Assembly (NCBI GenBank): GCA_900770265.1
Contig: CAAGJR010000097.1
Location: 1 to 10,866, forward strand
Origin: an uncultured Acidaminococcus sp.
GTDB taxonomy: Bacteria; Bacillota; Negativicutes; Acidaminococcales; Acidaminococcaceae
DNA: 10,866 nt
Direction: 5' to 3'
Below are positions 1-7,749 of this stretch, piece after piece; the first letter of the stretch is position 1; each line of letters starts with the position of its first letter. The notes under the pieces were generated by a model. It was not told the origin of the DNA. It did no database searches and saw only the letters and a list, made by a program, of their open reading frames with translations. The position numbers were made by a program, and so were the translations under genes.

Positions 1-2223
1 ACGCGTACCCTGCTGCTGCGGGGAGATGCAGGCAGTGGCAAGACCACCCTGAAGGATGCCCTGGTCCGGGAACTGCCGCCGGATGTGGCGGTGATCCAGA
101 CCAACTGCTTCCAGCCGGAACAGAACATCCCCCTGCGGCCCTGGACCGGCATCGTGGAAGGCTTGGACAATCTGGTGCGCCGGGAGAACATCAGGATCCC
201 CAATGTGGAACCGGGAAAACTCAGCGACCTGTTTCCCCAGATGGATATGAGCGGCGACCGGGAAGCCGGCCTGGCAGAAGTGAAGGACCTGCTGAAATTC
301 GATGCAGTATTCCATACCCTGTATACGGTGCTGGAAAATGCAGCCCAGGTCAAACGGATCCTGCTGGTTTTCGAGGACATCCACTGGATGGATTCGCTGA
401 GCCTTTCCCTGCTCAGCAGCCTGATCCTCCACAAACGGTCCGACCGTTTCCTGTTCCTGCTGACGGCACAGCCTTCCCGGGAAAAGAACTACCAGCAGTT
501 CGAGACTTCAGCGACCATGTATCACAAGCTGCAGATCCTGGAACTGAGCCCTCTGGACCTGGAAGGCGTCCGGCGGTATGCTGGACAGGCCGGTCTGGCG
601 GTGCCGGTGGATGACAAGCTGGCACAGCGGCTGTGGGAGGAATCGGAGGGGAACCTGTTCCTGCTCCGGGAATGTCTCCTGGCCCTGAAGACCACCGGCA
701 GCCTGGACAATCTGACGGAAAACATGCGGAACATCTTCAAGGCCAGCTGTTTTGCCCTGACGGACAACCAGCAGAAGATCCTGGATTTCATTTCCCTGTT
801 CTACGATGGGGCGCCCCTGGCCATGATTTCCGAGTATATGCACATGAACAACCTGCAGACCCTGGAGAACATGGAGAGCCTGCGCAAGGCCAACTTCATC
901 CGGCCGGTGCCCCAGCAGCCGGAGGTGATCTATAAACTGGTCCACCAGAAGATGAAGGATTACCTCCAGCAGCAGATCGCTGTGGACAAGCAGCGGATCC
1001 TCCACAGCTACATCGCCAGTCTGTGGGAGAAGCGGCTGACCCATTCGCCCCAGGATATCCGGCTGTACCACCATCTGGAGTACCACTACCAGGAGGCCGG
1101 CGAGCTGGTGAACATGGGGCGGTACAAGCTGAAGATCCTCATGTACTATCTGAACTTCAGCAACGAACTGTTCCCGGTGCTCAGCAGTGCGGAACTGGTG
1201 CCGGATGACACCAAGAGCCGGTTCATCGAGACGAACCTGGACCAGTTCCTGGCGGAAGTGGACGAGATGATGCACACCATCAAACGGACCTGCGGCGAGA
1301 CGCCGGAAGTAAAGGAACTGGAGATGACCTATCTCCATCTCATGGGCCGCCACTACATCCGGGTGGGGGAATACGAAAAAGGCGTCCGGAACATCCTGAA
1401 CCTGATCGAACAGGCGGCAGAGGTCCACAACCGGGACTACATGCTCATGGGCTACAAGCAGATGATCTACTACGACATCCAGATCGGCAACACGGAAGAG
1501 ATGAAGAACTATCTGGAAGTGGCCCTGAACCTGGCGGACGAATGCAATTACCACAAGGAAATGGGCATCCTGCTGCGGCTGAAAGGCCTGAACATGATTA
1601 TGCAGGGGAATTTCCCCGAGGCGGAACGGCTGCTGAAGGAATCCATCTCCACGTTCATGGTCACCCAGAATGTGCAGCACCGGTACGCGTTGAACATCGC
1701 CGGCGCCTATAATTATCTGGGCGAGATCCGCCGGGGCGAGGGCAAGTTCCAGGAAGCTCTGGATGAATACAGCAAGGCCCTGGAATACGCCAAGGGGCAG
1801 GAAGCCTACAGCAGCTGGGTGGTGTTCTCCTGCAACGCCGGCGTGGCCTGTTACAATATGGGACGGTACGAAGAGGCCAGGAAGTATTTCCTCCAGGCCT
1901 ATGAGCTGTTCCCCCGCTATGTGTTCTACTGGCGGCATCCCATCGTGGAGTCCTATCTGGCACTGCTCTCCATGCGGGAAGGAAAGGAAAAGGAAGCCAC
2001 CGGCTACCTGGATGATGCCCTCCATAAACTGGGCAATATGAACAATCCCCGGGAAGCTGGATATGTATATATGGCCATAGCGCTGCTGAAACAGAAGTAT
2101 CCGGAAAGCCGGATCGCGGACCATTATGAGGGATCCGTCGGCTCCTATGCCACGAAGGCCCTCCAGGTACTGGATCCCTATCGGGATTCCTGGGAACGGC
2201 AGCAGCTGGAAGCATTGTTTTGA
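1..2223 (+). CDS. AAA/STAND-type ATPase with TPR repeats, 5' end outside window
   Basis: The frame is open from base 1 and has no stop before the TGA at 2221, so the gene starts upstream; the GTG at 85 is only an internal codon. A Walker A motif, GDAGSGKTT, is read from bases 22-48. A Walker B-like motif, LLVFEDIHWMD, is at about 361-393, followed by sensor-like text ending LLTAQP. This pattern fits the AAA_16/STAND ATPases that include MalT-type regulators, PknK-type kinases and some cyclases. The C-terminal half (from about base 1300) is helical with TPR-like units, for example LGEIRRGEGKFQEALDEYSK and NMGRYEEARKYFLQAYELFP. It ends without a LuxR-type helix-turn-helix, so any DNA-binding, kinase or cyclase domain would have to be N-terminal, outside the window. 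The DRTGG gene begins 19 bases downstream. I infer a cytoplasmic signalling ATPase of the downstream sensor cluster; its partner is unknown. Confidence 0.85.
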   Translation, partial: TRTLLLRGDAGSGKTTLKDALVRELPPDVAVIQTNCFQPEQNIPLRPWTGIVEGLDNLVRRENIRIPNVEPGKLSDLFPQMDMSGDREAGLAEVKDLLKFDAVFHTLYTVLENAAQVKRILLVFEDIHWMDSLSLSLLSSLILHKRSDRFLFLLTAQPSREKNYQQFETSATMYHKLQILELSPLDLEGVRRYAGQAGLAVPVDDKLAQRLWEESEGNLFLLRECLLALKTTGSLDNLTENMRNIFKASCFALTDNQQKILDFISLFYDGAPLAMISEYMHMNNLQTLENMESLRKANFIRPVPQQPEVIYKLVHQKMKDYLQQQIAVDKQRILHSYIASLWEKRLTHSPQDIRLYHHLEYHYQEAGELVNMGRYKLKILMYYLNFSNELFPVLSSAELVPDDTKSRFIETNLDQFLAEVDEMMHTIKRTCGETPEVKELEMTYLHLMGRHYIRVGEYEKGVRNILNLIEQAAEVHNRDYMLMGYKQMIYYDIQIGNTEEMKNYLEVALNLADECNYHKEMGILLRLKGLNMIMQGNFPEAERLLKESISTFMVTQNVQHRYALNIAGAYNYLGEIRRGEGKFQEALDEYSKALEYAKGQEAYSSWVVFSCNAGVACYNMGRYEEARKYFLQAYELFPRYVFYWRHPIVESYLALLSMREGKEKEATGYLDDALHKLGNMNNPREAGYVYMAIALLKQKYPESRIADHYEGSVGSYATKALQVLDPYRDSWERQQLEALF

Positions 2224-2242
2224 ATGAGGGAGGAATGGAAAC

Positions 2243-2605
2243 ATGGTTACGTTGAAAAAAGTGGCAGAAGCCCTGGAAGCTCAGGTCGTTTCCGGGCAGG
2301 AATTGATGGACCGGACGGTGAGCGCTGCCTGCGGCAGTGATATGATGAGCGATGTGCTGGCCTATGCCAAGGATGACGCGGTGCTGCTCACCGGTCTCTT
2401 GAATGTGCAGGTGGTGCGGACGGCCGATGTGAGCGATGCGGCGGCCCTGATCTTCGTCCGGGACAAGCATCCGGAAAATGACGTGCTGCTGGCAGCCCGG
2501 GCCAAGAACATCCCGGTGCTGTATACCCGCTGCACCATGTTCGAAGCCTGCGGCCGGCTGTATGAACTGGGCCTGCGGGGCTGCACGGCCAAGGACAGGA
2601 AATAA
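2243..2605 (+). CDS. DRTGG-domain protein
   Basis: This 120-residue protein matches the DRTGG domain pattern (PF07085): a core GSDMMSDVLA at residues 31-40, then LLTGLLNVQVVRTA (48-61), VRDKHPE (72-78) and a strand of the type NIPVLYT (89-95). The domain also occurs between the CBS and DHH modules of some pyrophosphatases and in phosphotransacetylases, where a ligand-binding or regulatory role is assumed but the ligand is not well defined. Here the domain stands alone. The ATG at 2243 is chosen because GAGGGAGGA at 2226-2234 lies 8 bases upstream. The stop is 3 bases before the next start, so the two genes are very likely translationally coupled. Stand-alone DRTGG proteins next to HATPase and hydrogenase-like genes recur in anaerobic Firmicutes, as I recall. 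I infer a small regulatory partner of the sensor cluster. Confidence 0.85.
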   Translation: MVTLKKVAEALEAQVVSGQELMDRTVSAACGSDMMSDVLAYAKDDAVLLTGLLNVQVVRTADVSDAAALIFVRDKHPENDVLLAARAKNIPVLYTRCTMFEACGRLYELGLRGCTAKDRK

Positions 2606-2608
2606 GGG

Positions 2609-3025
2609 ATGGAAGAGACGTATACCGTCATCCCGGATGACTTCGAACGGGCCGGAGCTGCGTCCACGTCCCTGAAGGGCACCCTGAAGCAGCTGGGACT
2701 TCCGCCGGAACTGATCCGCCGGATCGCCATCGGCACCTACGAGGGCGAGATGAACTGTCTGATCCACGGCGGTGGCGGGACCATCCGGGCCGAACTGGGA
2801 CCCCGGGCCATCCAGGTGATCATCGAGGACCACGGTCCGGGCATCCCGGACGTGAAGAAGGCCATGCAGGAAGGCTGGTCCACGGCTTCGGAAAAGATCC
2901 GGGCCATGGGCTTCGGCGCCGGCATGGGGCTGCCCAACATGAAGAAGGTATCGGATGAGATGCAGATCGACACCCAGGTGGGGAAGGGGACGAAGGTCAC
3001 CCTGACGTTCAATCTGACCCACTGA
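2609..3025 (+). CDS. RsbW-like HATPase_c protein (anti-sigma factor/serine kinase family)
   Basis: This 138-residue protein carries the complete GHKL ATP-binding signature. The N-box is YEGEMNCLIHG at residues 44-54, with the ExxxN spacing E45/N49. The G1 box is DHGPGIPD (74-81), the G2 box is GFGAGMGLPNMKK (101-113), and GKGT (125-128) precedes the last strand. The length and lack of a sensor or dimerisation domain match anti-sigma factor kinases of the RsbW/SpoIIAB family rather than a full histidine kinase. Such proteins bind sigma factors or phosphorylate a serine on an STAS-domain antagonist, but no STAS gene or sigma factor is in the window. The ATG at 2609 follows the upstream stop by 3 bases, with AAGGACAGGA at 2591-2600 inside the upstream gene. 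Its role in passing on the state of the adjacent hydrogenase-like sensor is an inference. Confidence 0.88.
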   Translation: MEETYTVIPDDFERAGAASTSLKGTLKQLGLPPELIRRIAIGTYEGEMNCLIHGGGGTIRAELGPRAIQVIIEDHGPGIPDVKKAMQEGWSTASEKIRAMGFGAGMGLPNMKKVSDEMQIDTQVGKGTKVTLTFNLTH

Positions 3026-3038
3026 GGATCTTTGCAGG

Positions 3039-3048
3039 AAGGAGGTGA
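3039..3048 (+). promoter_or_regulatory. Perfect Shine-Dalgarno sequence for the hydrogenase-like gene
   Basis: AAGGAGGTGA is fully complementary to the 16S anti-Shine-Dalgarno end and lies 6 bases before the GTG at 3055. It decides that start over the out-of-frame GTG at 3045-3047. The 29-base gap after the HATPase gene shows no terminator, so the gene is probably co-transcribed with those upstream. Confidence 0.8.
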
Positions 3049-3054
3049 CGCAGG

Positions 3055-4350
3055 GTGGCAGAACCCTATCTGAATTCCGTACGGGTGAACCGGCAGCGCT
3101 GCACCGGCTGCCTGATCTGCGTGAAGGAATGCCTGGTGCAGGCCATCCGGGTCAGGAACGGCAAGGCGGAGATCCTGTCGGACAAATGCATCGACTGCGG
3201 CGAATGCATCCGCTGCTGCCCGGAACGGGCCATGGAAGGCTGGGGCGATTCCCTGGATGAACTGAAGCAGTACAAAGTGAACATCGCCCTGGCCACGCCT
3301 TCCTTCTACGCCCAGTTCGACGGCAACATCGCTGCTTCCGTGCTCTGGGAGGGCCTGCGGGAGCTGGGCTTCGACACGGTGTTCGATGTGGCTCTGGCCG
3401 GTGACTATGTGAGCCGGGAGATGGAAGGGTACATCGCCCACTACAAGGGACCGTTCCCGCTGATTTCCTCAGCCTGCCCGGCGGTGCTGCGCCTGATCCA
3501 GACCAAATATCCGGAACTGGTGAAACAGGTACTGCCCATCCTGGCCCCGGCAGAGGCGGCGGCCATCTACACCCGGCGGGAGACCACAAGAAGGCTGAAC
3601 GTGGCGCCGGAGCAGGTGGGCATCTGGTTCATCTCTCCCTGCCCGGCCAAGGGGACGAATATCCATCAGTCCGTGGACGTGGCCCATACGGCCGTGACCG
3701 GTTCCTTTACCATCGCCTCCATCTACGGGCCGCTGACCAAGGCCATCAAGCATGTGCAGGAGACCCGGTACGAAGTACCGGAGGCCACGCTGGGTTCTTC
3801 CTACAGCCTGAGCTGGGGCAGCTGGCAGGGAGAACTGGAATCCACCGGCGTCACCAACGCCGTGTGTGCCCAGGGGCCGGAGGAAGTGGACGAACTGCTG
3901 GAGCAGATCAGCATGGCGAAACTGAACGATGTGCAGTATGCCTGCTGCTACAGCTGCGCCGGCGGCTGCATCGGCGGTCCCTGTGTGGCCATCAACAAGT
4001 TCGTGGCCGATAAGAACCTGCGGGTGCGGGTGGAGCGGCGCCGCTCCCGGGAAAATCCCGACCGGCAGGAAGCCATGCGGAACTGCCGCATCCTGGAAGA
4101 TTTCCCCGCTTCCTGGCGCTACATCAAACCCCTGGAACCCAAACCCCATCCGCCGCTGGCCGACGATTTCGGGGAGGCCCTGGAAAAGATGCAGCAGCTG
4201 AAAGCCCTGGAGCATGAATTCCCCCAGCTGGACTGCGGAGCCTGCGGCGCACCCACCTGCAAGGCCTTTGCGGAGGATGTGGTCCGGGGGCTGGGACAGA
4301 AGGAGGATTGTATCTTCCTGCGGAAAAAACAGCAAAAAAGAGAAAAATAG
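3055..4350 (+). CDS. Putative sensory [FeFe]-hydrogenase-like iron-sulfur protein, PAS-less
   Basis: The 431-residue protein starts with a 2[4Fe-4S] ferredoxin module (C16, C19, C22, C26; C45, C48, C51, C55). A hydrogenase large-subunit domain follows at about 75-320. The three H-cluster loops are present but altered. L1 is SSACP with C141 kept and alanine 140 where catalytic enzymes have the proton-transfer cysteine. L2 is SPCPAK, with C196 kept but asparagine 202 in place of the usual glutamate. L3 is CYSCAGGCIGGPC, with C301 and C305 kept. The C-terminus has a further 4Fe-4S domain (C394, C397, C402, C419; PF04060-like, DCGACGAPTC). The order resembles HydS-type group C sensory hydrogenases, where a PAS domain normally follows; here the protein simply ends. 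GTG 3055 is chosen for the perfect Shine-Dalgarno sequence AAGGAGGTGA at 3039-3048. It is probably cytoplasmic and a redox or H2 sensor, by inference. Confidence 0.85.
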   Translation: MAEPYLNSVRVNRQRCTGCLICVKECLVQAIRVRNGKAEILSDKCIDCGECIRCCPERAMEGWGDSLDELKQYKVNIALATPSFYAQFDGNIAASVLWEGLRELGFDTVFDVALAGDYVSREMEGYIAHYKGPFPLISSACPAVLRLIQTKYPELVKQVLPILAPAEAAAIYTRRETTRRLNVAPEQVGIWFISPCPAKGTNIHQSVDVAHTAVTGSFTIASIYGPLTKAIKHVQETRYEVPEATLGSSYSLSWGSWQGELESTGVTNAVCAQGPEEVDELLEQISMAKLNDVQYACCYSCAGGCIGGPCVAINKFVADKNLRVRVERRRSRENPDRQEAMRNCRILEDFPASWRYIKPLEPKPHPPLADDFGEALEKMQQLKALEHEFPQLDCGACGAPTCKAFAEDVVRGLGQKEDCIFLRKKQQKREK

Positions 4351-4424
4351 GGAGAAGGTGGTAGAAAAGACAGGGAAACAGCTACTATTCCGACAATTCA
4401 ATGGGGCGAAATAGGGGTTTTTCC

Positions 4425-4453
4425 TTGCAAGTTTCCCAAATTATTGCTATTAT
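4425..4453 (+). promoter_or_regulatory. Sigma-A type promoter with extended -10, upstream of the CoA-transferase
   Basis: The -35 is TTGCAA at 4425-4430, the spacer is 17 bases, and the -10 is TATTAT at 4448-4453. A TG at 4445-4446 one base before the -10 makes it an extended -10 element. It lies in an AT-rich island in the 180-base gap between the sensor cluster and the CoA-transferase gene. Transcription would start near 4460 and give a leader of about 70 bases. I saw no clear intrinsic terminator for the upstream cluster in 4351-4424, so readthrough is possible. Confidence 0.7.
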
Positions 4454-4530
4454 TTATGACGAAGATTCTAAATTTAAATATTCAGACAGAAAAGAATCGC
4501 CTGGCAAACAGGCAACAGGAGGAAAAGCAA

Positions 4531-6054
4531 ATGATCGACATTACGGATCGAGTCCATTGTGCGGCTGCGCTGAGCAAGATCATGCCGGCAGAAAAAGCCG
4601 CCGAATTCATTCAAGATGGTATGAACCTGGGCATGAGCGGCTTCACCCCGTCCGGCTATCCCAAGGCTGTGCCCCTGGCACTGGCTGCCAGAGGGAAGGA
4701 ACATCCTTTCAAAGTGAATGTATGGACGGTGCTTCCTGGACCTGAAATCGATACCGAAATGGTGAAAGCCGGTATCATTGGGAACCGGATGCCCTACCAG
4801 ACGGATAGAAACTGCCGGAACGCCATCAACAACGGCCAGATCCGGTATCTGGATACCCATATCAGCACGTTTAACCAGATGGCCCGGTTCGGCTTCCTGC
4901 CGGATCACCGGGATGTGGATGTGGCCATCATCGAAGCCTGCGCCATCAAGGACCTGGGCAAGGGCAAGGTCGGCATCATCCCCACCACCAGCCTGGGCGG
5001 CAGCTGCGGCTACGTGCAGAGCGCCAAGAAAGTCATCGTGGAAGTGAACACCACCCAGCCCGTAGGACTGGAAGGCATGCACGACTGCTATGTACCGCTG
5101 GATCCTCCCTACCGGAAGATCATCCCCATCGAGAAACCGGAAGACCGGATCGGGACCACGTACATCCCCTGCGACCTGGATAAACTGGTGGCCATCGTTC
5201 CCTGCGATATCCCCGATACCCCCAGCAAACTGGCTCCCATCAGCGACATCGCCCGGGCCATGGGCGCCAACCTGGTGGACTTCCTGAAGAATGAAGTGAA
5301 ACAGGGCCGTCTGCCCAAGAACCTGCTGCCGCTGCAATCCGGTGTAGGCTCTGTGGCCAACGCCGTCATCAACGGTCTGGTCCATTCTGATTTCGAAGAC
5401 CTGACGGTCTATACCGAAGTCATCCAGGACGGCATGTTCGACCTGATCGATGCCGGCAAGCTGCGGGTGGCCTCCGGTGCTTCCCTGACCATGTCTGCAG
5501 AAGTGCAGAAACGGTTCTACAGCAATCTGGACAAGTATAAACCCCATCTGATCCTGCGTCCTCAGGAAATCTCCAACAACCCGGAAGTGGTCCGTCGCCT
5601 GGGTGTCATCGGTATGAACACCGCCATCGAAGTGGACCTGTACGGCAACGTGAACTCTTCCCATATCTGCGGCACGAATCTGATGAACGGTATCGGCGGC
5701 AGCGGCGACTTTGCCCGGAACGGGTATCTGTCCATCTTCTTCGCCGAATCCGAACGGAAAGACGGCAAGATCAGCTCTGTGGTTCCCTTCTGCTCCCACA
5801 TCGACAACAACGAACACGATGTGGACGTCATCGTTTCCGAACGGGGCGTAGCCGACCTGCGTGGCCTGTCCCCGAAAGAAAGAGCTCCGATCATCATCGA
5901 CAAGATCGCCAGCCCGCGGTATCAGCCCCTGCTGAAGGATTATTTCGAAAGGGCCTGCGTTGCCTGCCACAACAGCCAGACGCCGCATATCCTGAAAGAA
6001 GCCTTCTCTTTCCACGAACGGATGCTGGAAACCGGCACCATGGAGAAAAAATAA
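4531..6054 (+). CDS. Succinate/acetyl-CoA-type CoA-transferase (Cat1/ScpC/AarC family)
   Basis: The 507-residue product is a full-length member of the family I CoA-transferases annotated as succinate CoA-transferase or acetyl-CoA hydrolase/transferase. GVGSVANAV is at residues 271-279. The expected catalytic glutamate is E296 in YTEVIQDG, which would form the glutamyl-CoA thioester. The GIGGSGDF loop is at 387-394, and GFTPSGYPKAVP is near the N-terminus (37-48). ATG 4531 is chosen because AGGAGG at 4517-4522 lies 8 bases upstream; a longer reading from TTG 4444 would begin inside the promoter -10. The enzyme moves CoA between acyl-CoA and a free acid. Next to methylmalonyl-CoA decarboxylase the logical reaction is propionyl-CoA plus succinate to propionate plus succinyl-CoA, so succinate activation costs no ATP. 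Acetyl-CoA, or butyryl-CoA as in related enzymes, cannot be excluded as donor from sequence. Confidence 0.92.
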   Translation: MIDITDRVHCAAALSKIMPAEKAAEFIQDGMNLGMSGFTPSGYPKAVPLALAARGKEHPFKVNVWTVLPGPEIDTEMVKAGIIGNRMPYQTDRNCRNAINNGQIRYLDTHISTFNQMARFGFLPDHRDVDVAIIEACAIKDLGKGKVGIIPTTSLGGSCGYVQSAKKVIVEVNTTQPVGLEGMHDCYVPLDPPYRKIIPIEKPEDRIGTTYIPCDLDKLVAIVPCDIPDTPSKLAPISDIARAMGANLVDFLKNEVKQGRLPKNLLPLQSGVGSVANAVINGLVHSDFEDLTVYTEVIQDGMFDLIDAGKLRVASGASLTMSAEVQKRFYSNLDKYKPHLILRPQEISNNPEVVRRLGVIGMNTAIEVDLYGNVNSSHICGTNLMNGIGGSGDFARNGYLSIFFAESERKDGKISSVVPFCSHIDNNEHDVDVIVSERGVADLRGLSPKERAPIIIDKIASPRYQPLLKDYFERACVACHNSQTPHILKEAFSFHERMLETGTMEKK

Positions 6055-6059
6055 CTCAT

Positions 6060-6094
6060 TGTACCCCGGAATTTTCGGAAAACCGGTGGTAACA
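6060..6094 (+). other. Imperfect hairpin in the CoA-transferase/mmdA spacer
   Basis: TACC-CCGG (6062-6069) and TTTT (6072-6075) pair with AAAA (6079-6082), CCGG (6083-6086) and GGTA (6088-6091) around a CGG loop. There is an unpaired AA on one side and a single unpaired T on the other; a TG/CA pair can extend the base past a bulged A. No U-run follows, so it is not a canonical intrinsic terminator. It could weaken readthrough, protect the transferase mRNA 3' end, or mark a processing site. Confidence 0.5.
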
Positions 6095-6115
6095 GGCTCG
6101 TATTTATGTTACAAT
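6087..6115 (+). promoter_or_regulatory. Likely promoter of mmdA with extended -10
   Basis: TACAAT at 6110-6115 is preceded by TG one base upstream (6107-6108), giving TGTTACAAT, an extended -10. The -35 at 17-base spacing is poor (TGGTAA, 6087-6092), as is common with extended -10 elements. Transcription would start near 6122, about 45 bases before the mmdA start. The -35 overlaps the 3' arm of the preceding hairpin. Confidence 0.5.
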
Positions 6116-6166
6116 TACCGTGTTTTCATTTCGTTGGAACCATGAAGTCCCAGGAGGTGCATATTT

Positions 6167-7693
6167 TTGACAACAAGAGAAAAAATCGATGATATGTTTG
6201 CGCGCTACGAGAAGATCGAAGCGGGCGGCGGCGCCAAAAGAGTAGGAAAACAACACGATGCGGGTAAAATGACAGCCCGTGAACGTATAAACTCGTTCTT
6301 AGATGAGGGAAGTTTTGTAGAACTCGATAAATTTGTGGAACATCGGTGCTCCAACTTCGGCCAGGAAAAGAAATATCTGGCCGGAGACGGGGTCGTCACC
6401 GGCTATGGCACGGTGAACGGCCGCACGGTGTTCGTCTTTGCACAGGATTTCACCGTAGAAGGTGGTTCCCTGGGCGAAATGCACGCCAATAAGATTGCCA
6501 AGGTCCAGGCCATGGCCCTGAAGACCGGCGCCCCCATCGTGGGGATGGCCGATTCCGGCGGTGCCCGGATCCAGGAAGCCACCGATGCCCTGGCCGGCTT
6601 CGGCAAGATGTTCAAACAGAACACCCTGGCTTCCGGCGTGATTCCCCAGATTTCTGCCATCATGGGGCCCTGCGCCGGCGGTGCCGTGTACAGTCCGGCC
6701 CTGACCGACTTCATCTACATGGTGAAAAAGAACTCCAAGATGTTCATCACCGGCCCGGAAGTGGTCAAGACCGTGACCGGCGAAGAAGTGGGCCAGGAAG
6801 ACCTGGGTGGTACGTTCACCCACTGCACCCGCAGCGGTGTGGCCGACTTCCCCGCAGAAAACGATGCGGACTGCCTGGAACAGATCCGGTACCTGCTGAG
6901 CTTTTTGCCCAGCAACAACCGGGAAAATCCTCCGGTCTATGACACCGGCGACAGTGCCTACCGGATGGATGAAGAACTGAATACCATCATCCCTGATGAT
7001 TCCCAGATGCCCTATGATATGTACAAGGTCATCCGCAGCATCGTGGACAACGGGGAATATGTGGAACCCCACCGGATGTATGCCCGGAACATCATCACGT
7101 GTCTGGCCCGTCTGGACGGCTCCACGGTAGGTATCGTAGCCAACCAGCCCCGGATCATGGCCGGCTGCCTGGACATCAACGCGTCCGACAAAGCCGCCCG
7201 GTTCATCCGGTTCTGCGACGCCTTCAAGATTCCGCTGATCAACATCGTGGACGTTCCTGGCTTCCTGCCCGGCACGAACCAGGAATACGGCGGCATCATC
7301 CGCCACGGCGCCAAGATGCTGTACGCCTACTGCGAAGCCACGGTGCCCAAGATCACCCTGGTGACCCGGAAAGCCTACGGCGGTGCCTATCTGGCCATGT
7401 GCGCCCAGGATCTGGGTGCGGACCACGTCATTGCCTGGCCCACGGCAGAAATCGCTGTCATGGGACCTCAGGGGGCTGCCAAGATTATCTTCCGGCATGA
7501 CCCGGATGTGGAACAGAAGACCCAGGAATACATCACGAACTTCGCGACTCCGTACTATGCAGCGAAGCACGGGATGGTGGAAATGGTCATCGAACCCAAG
7601 ACCACCCGTCCCACGCTGATCAAAGCATTGCGTATGTTAAAATCAAAGCAGGAAGACCGGCCAACGAAAAAACACGGTAACATTCCTCTGTGA
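6167..7693 (+). CDS. mmdA: Methylmalonyl-CoA decarboxylase, alpha subunit (carboxyltransferase)
   Basis: The 508-residue protein catalyses the first half-reaction of the Na+-pumping decarboxylase: transfer of the carboxyl group from methylmalonyl-CoA to biotin on the gamma subunit, releasing propionyl-CoA. It has both acyl-CoA carboxyltransferase halves. N-terminal features are KMTARERI (34-41), DSGGARIQEA (129-138) and GPCAGGAVYSPALTDF (167-182). C-terminal features are DVPGFLPGTNQE (362-373), RKAYGGAYLAM (401-411) and PTAEIAVMGPQGA (426-438). Length and the ending KKHGNIPL match Veillonella MmdA as I remember it. The glutaconyl-CoA decarboxylase alpha subunit is longer (about 587 residues) and different. 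Propionyl-CoA carboxylase beta subunits share the fold, but the mmdD/C/B neighbours decide the call. The start is TTG 6167, 7 bases after AGGAGGTG (6152-6159); no ATG fits. It is cytoplasmic and attached to the membrane complex. Confidence 0.95.
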   Translation: MTTREKIDDMFARYEKIEAGGGAKRVGKQHDAGKMTARERINSFLDEGSFVELDKFVEHRCSNFGQEKKYLAGDGVVTGYGTVNGRTVFVFAQDFTVEGGSLGEMHANKIAKVQAMALKTGAPIVGMADSGGARIQEATDALAGFGKMFKQNTLASGVIPQISAIMGPCAGGAVYSPALTDFIYMVKKNSKMFITGPEVVKTVTGEEVGQEDLGGTFTHCTRSGVADFPAENDADCLEQIRYLLSFLPSNNRENPPVYDTGDSAYRMDEELNTIIPDDSQMPYDMYKVIRSIVDNGEYVEPHRMYARNIITCLARLDGSTVGIVANQPRIMAGCLDINASDKAARFIRFCDAFKIPLINIVDVPGFLPGTNQEYGGIIRHGAKMLYAYCEATVPKITLVTRKAYGGAYLAMCAQDLGADHVIAWPTAEIAVMGPQGAAKIIFRHDPDVEQKTQEYITNFATPYYAAKHGMVEMVIEPKTTRPTLIKALRMLKSKQEDRPTKKHGNIPL

Positions 7694-7749
7694 TTTTGAT
7701 ATAAACCATTTAAAACCATTCAGGTACAGGAAAGAGAGGTGAAACGTTC

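Noticed and set aside
1..6. ACGCGT at the window start as a cloning-site artefact
   Set aside because: The hexamer is a normal part of the open reading frame just ahead of the Walker A motif; nothing else suggests an artificial junction.
508..2244. Long minus-strand open frame opposite the ATPase/TPR gene
   Set aside because: It mirrors the codon bias of the + strand gene, has no recognisable motif and a composition (His, Gln and Pro rich) typical of antisense frames.
4373..4437. Inverted repeat GGGAAAC (4373-4379) / GTTTCCC (4431-4437) as terminator or operator
   Set aside because: The arms are only 7 bases and 51 bases apart, with no T-run; easily due to chance, though the second arm lies in the promoter spacer.
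4444..4530. N-terminal extension of the CoA-transferase from TTG 4444
   Set aside because: The TTG lies in the promoter -10 region, has no ribosome binding site, and the added residues are not part of the family; ATG 4531 has a good site.
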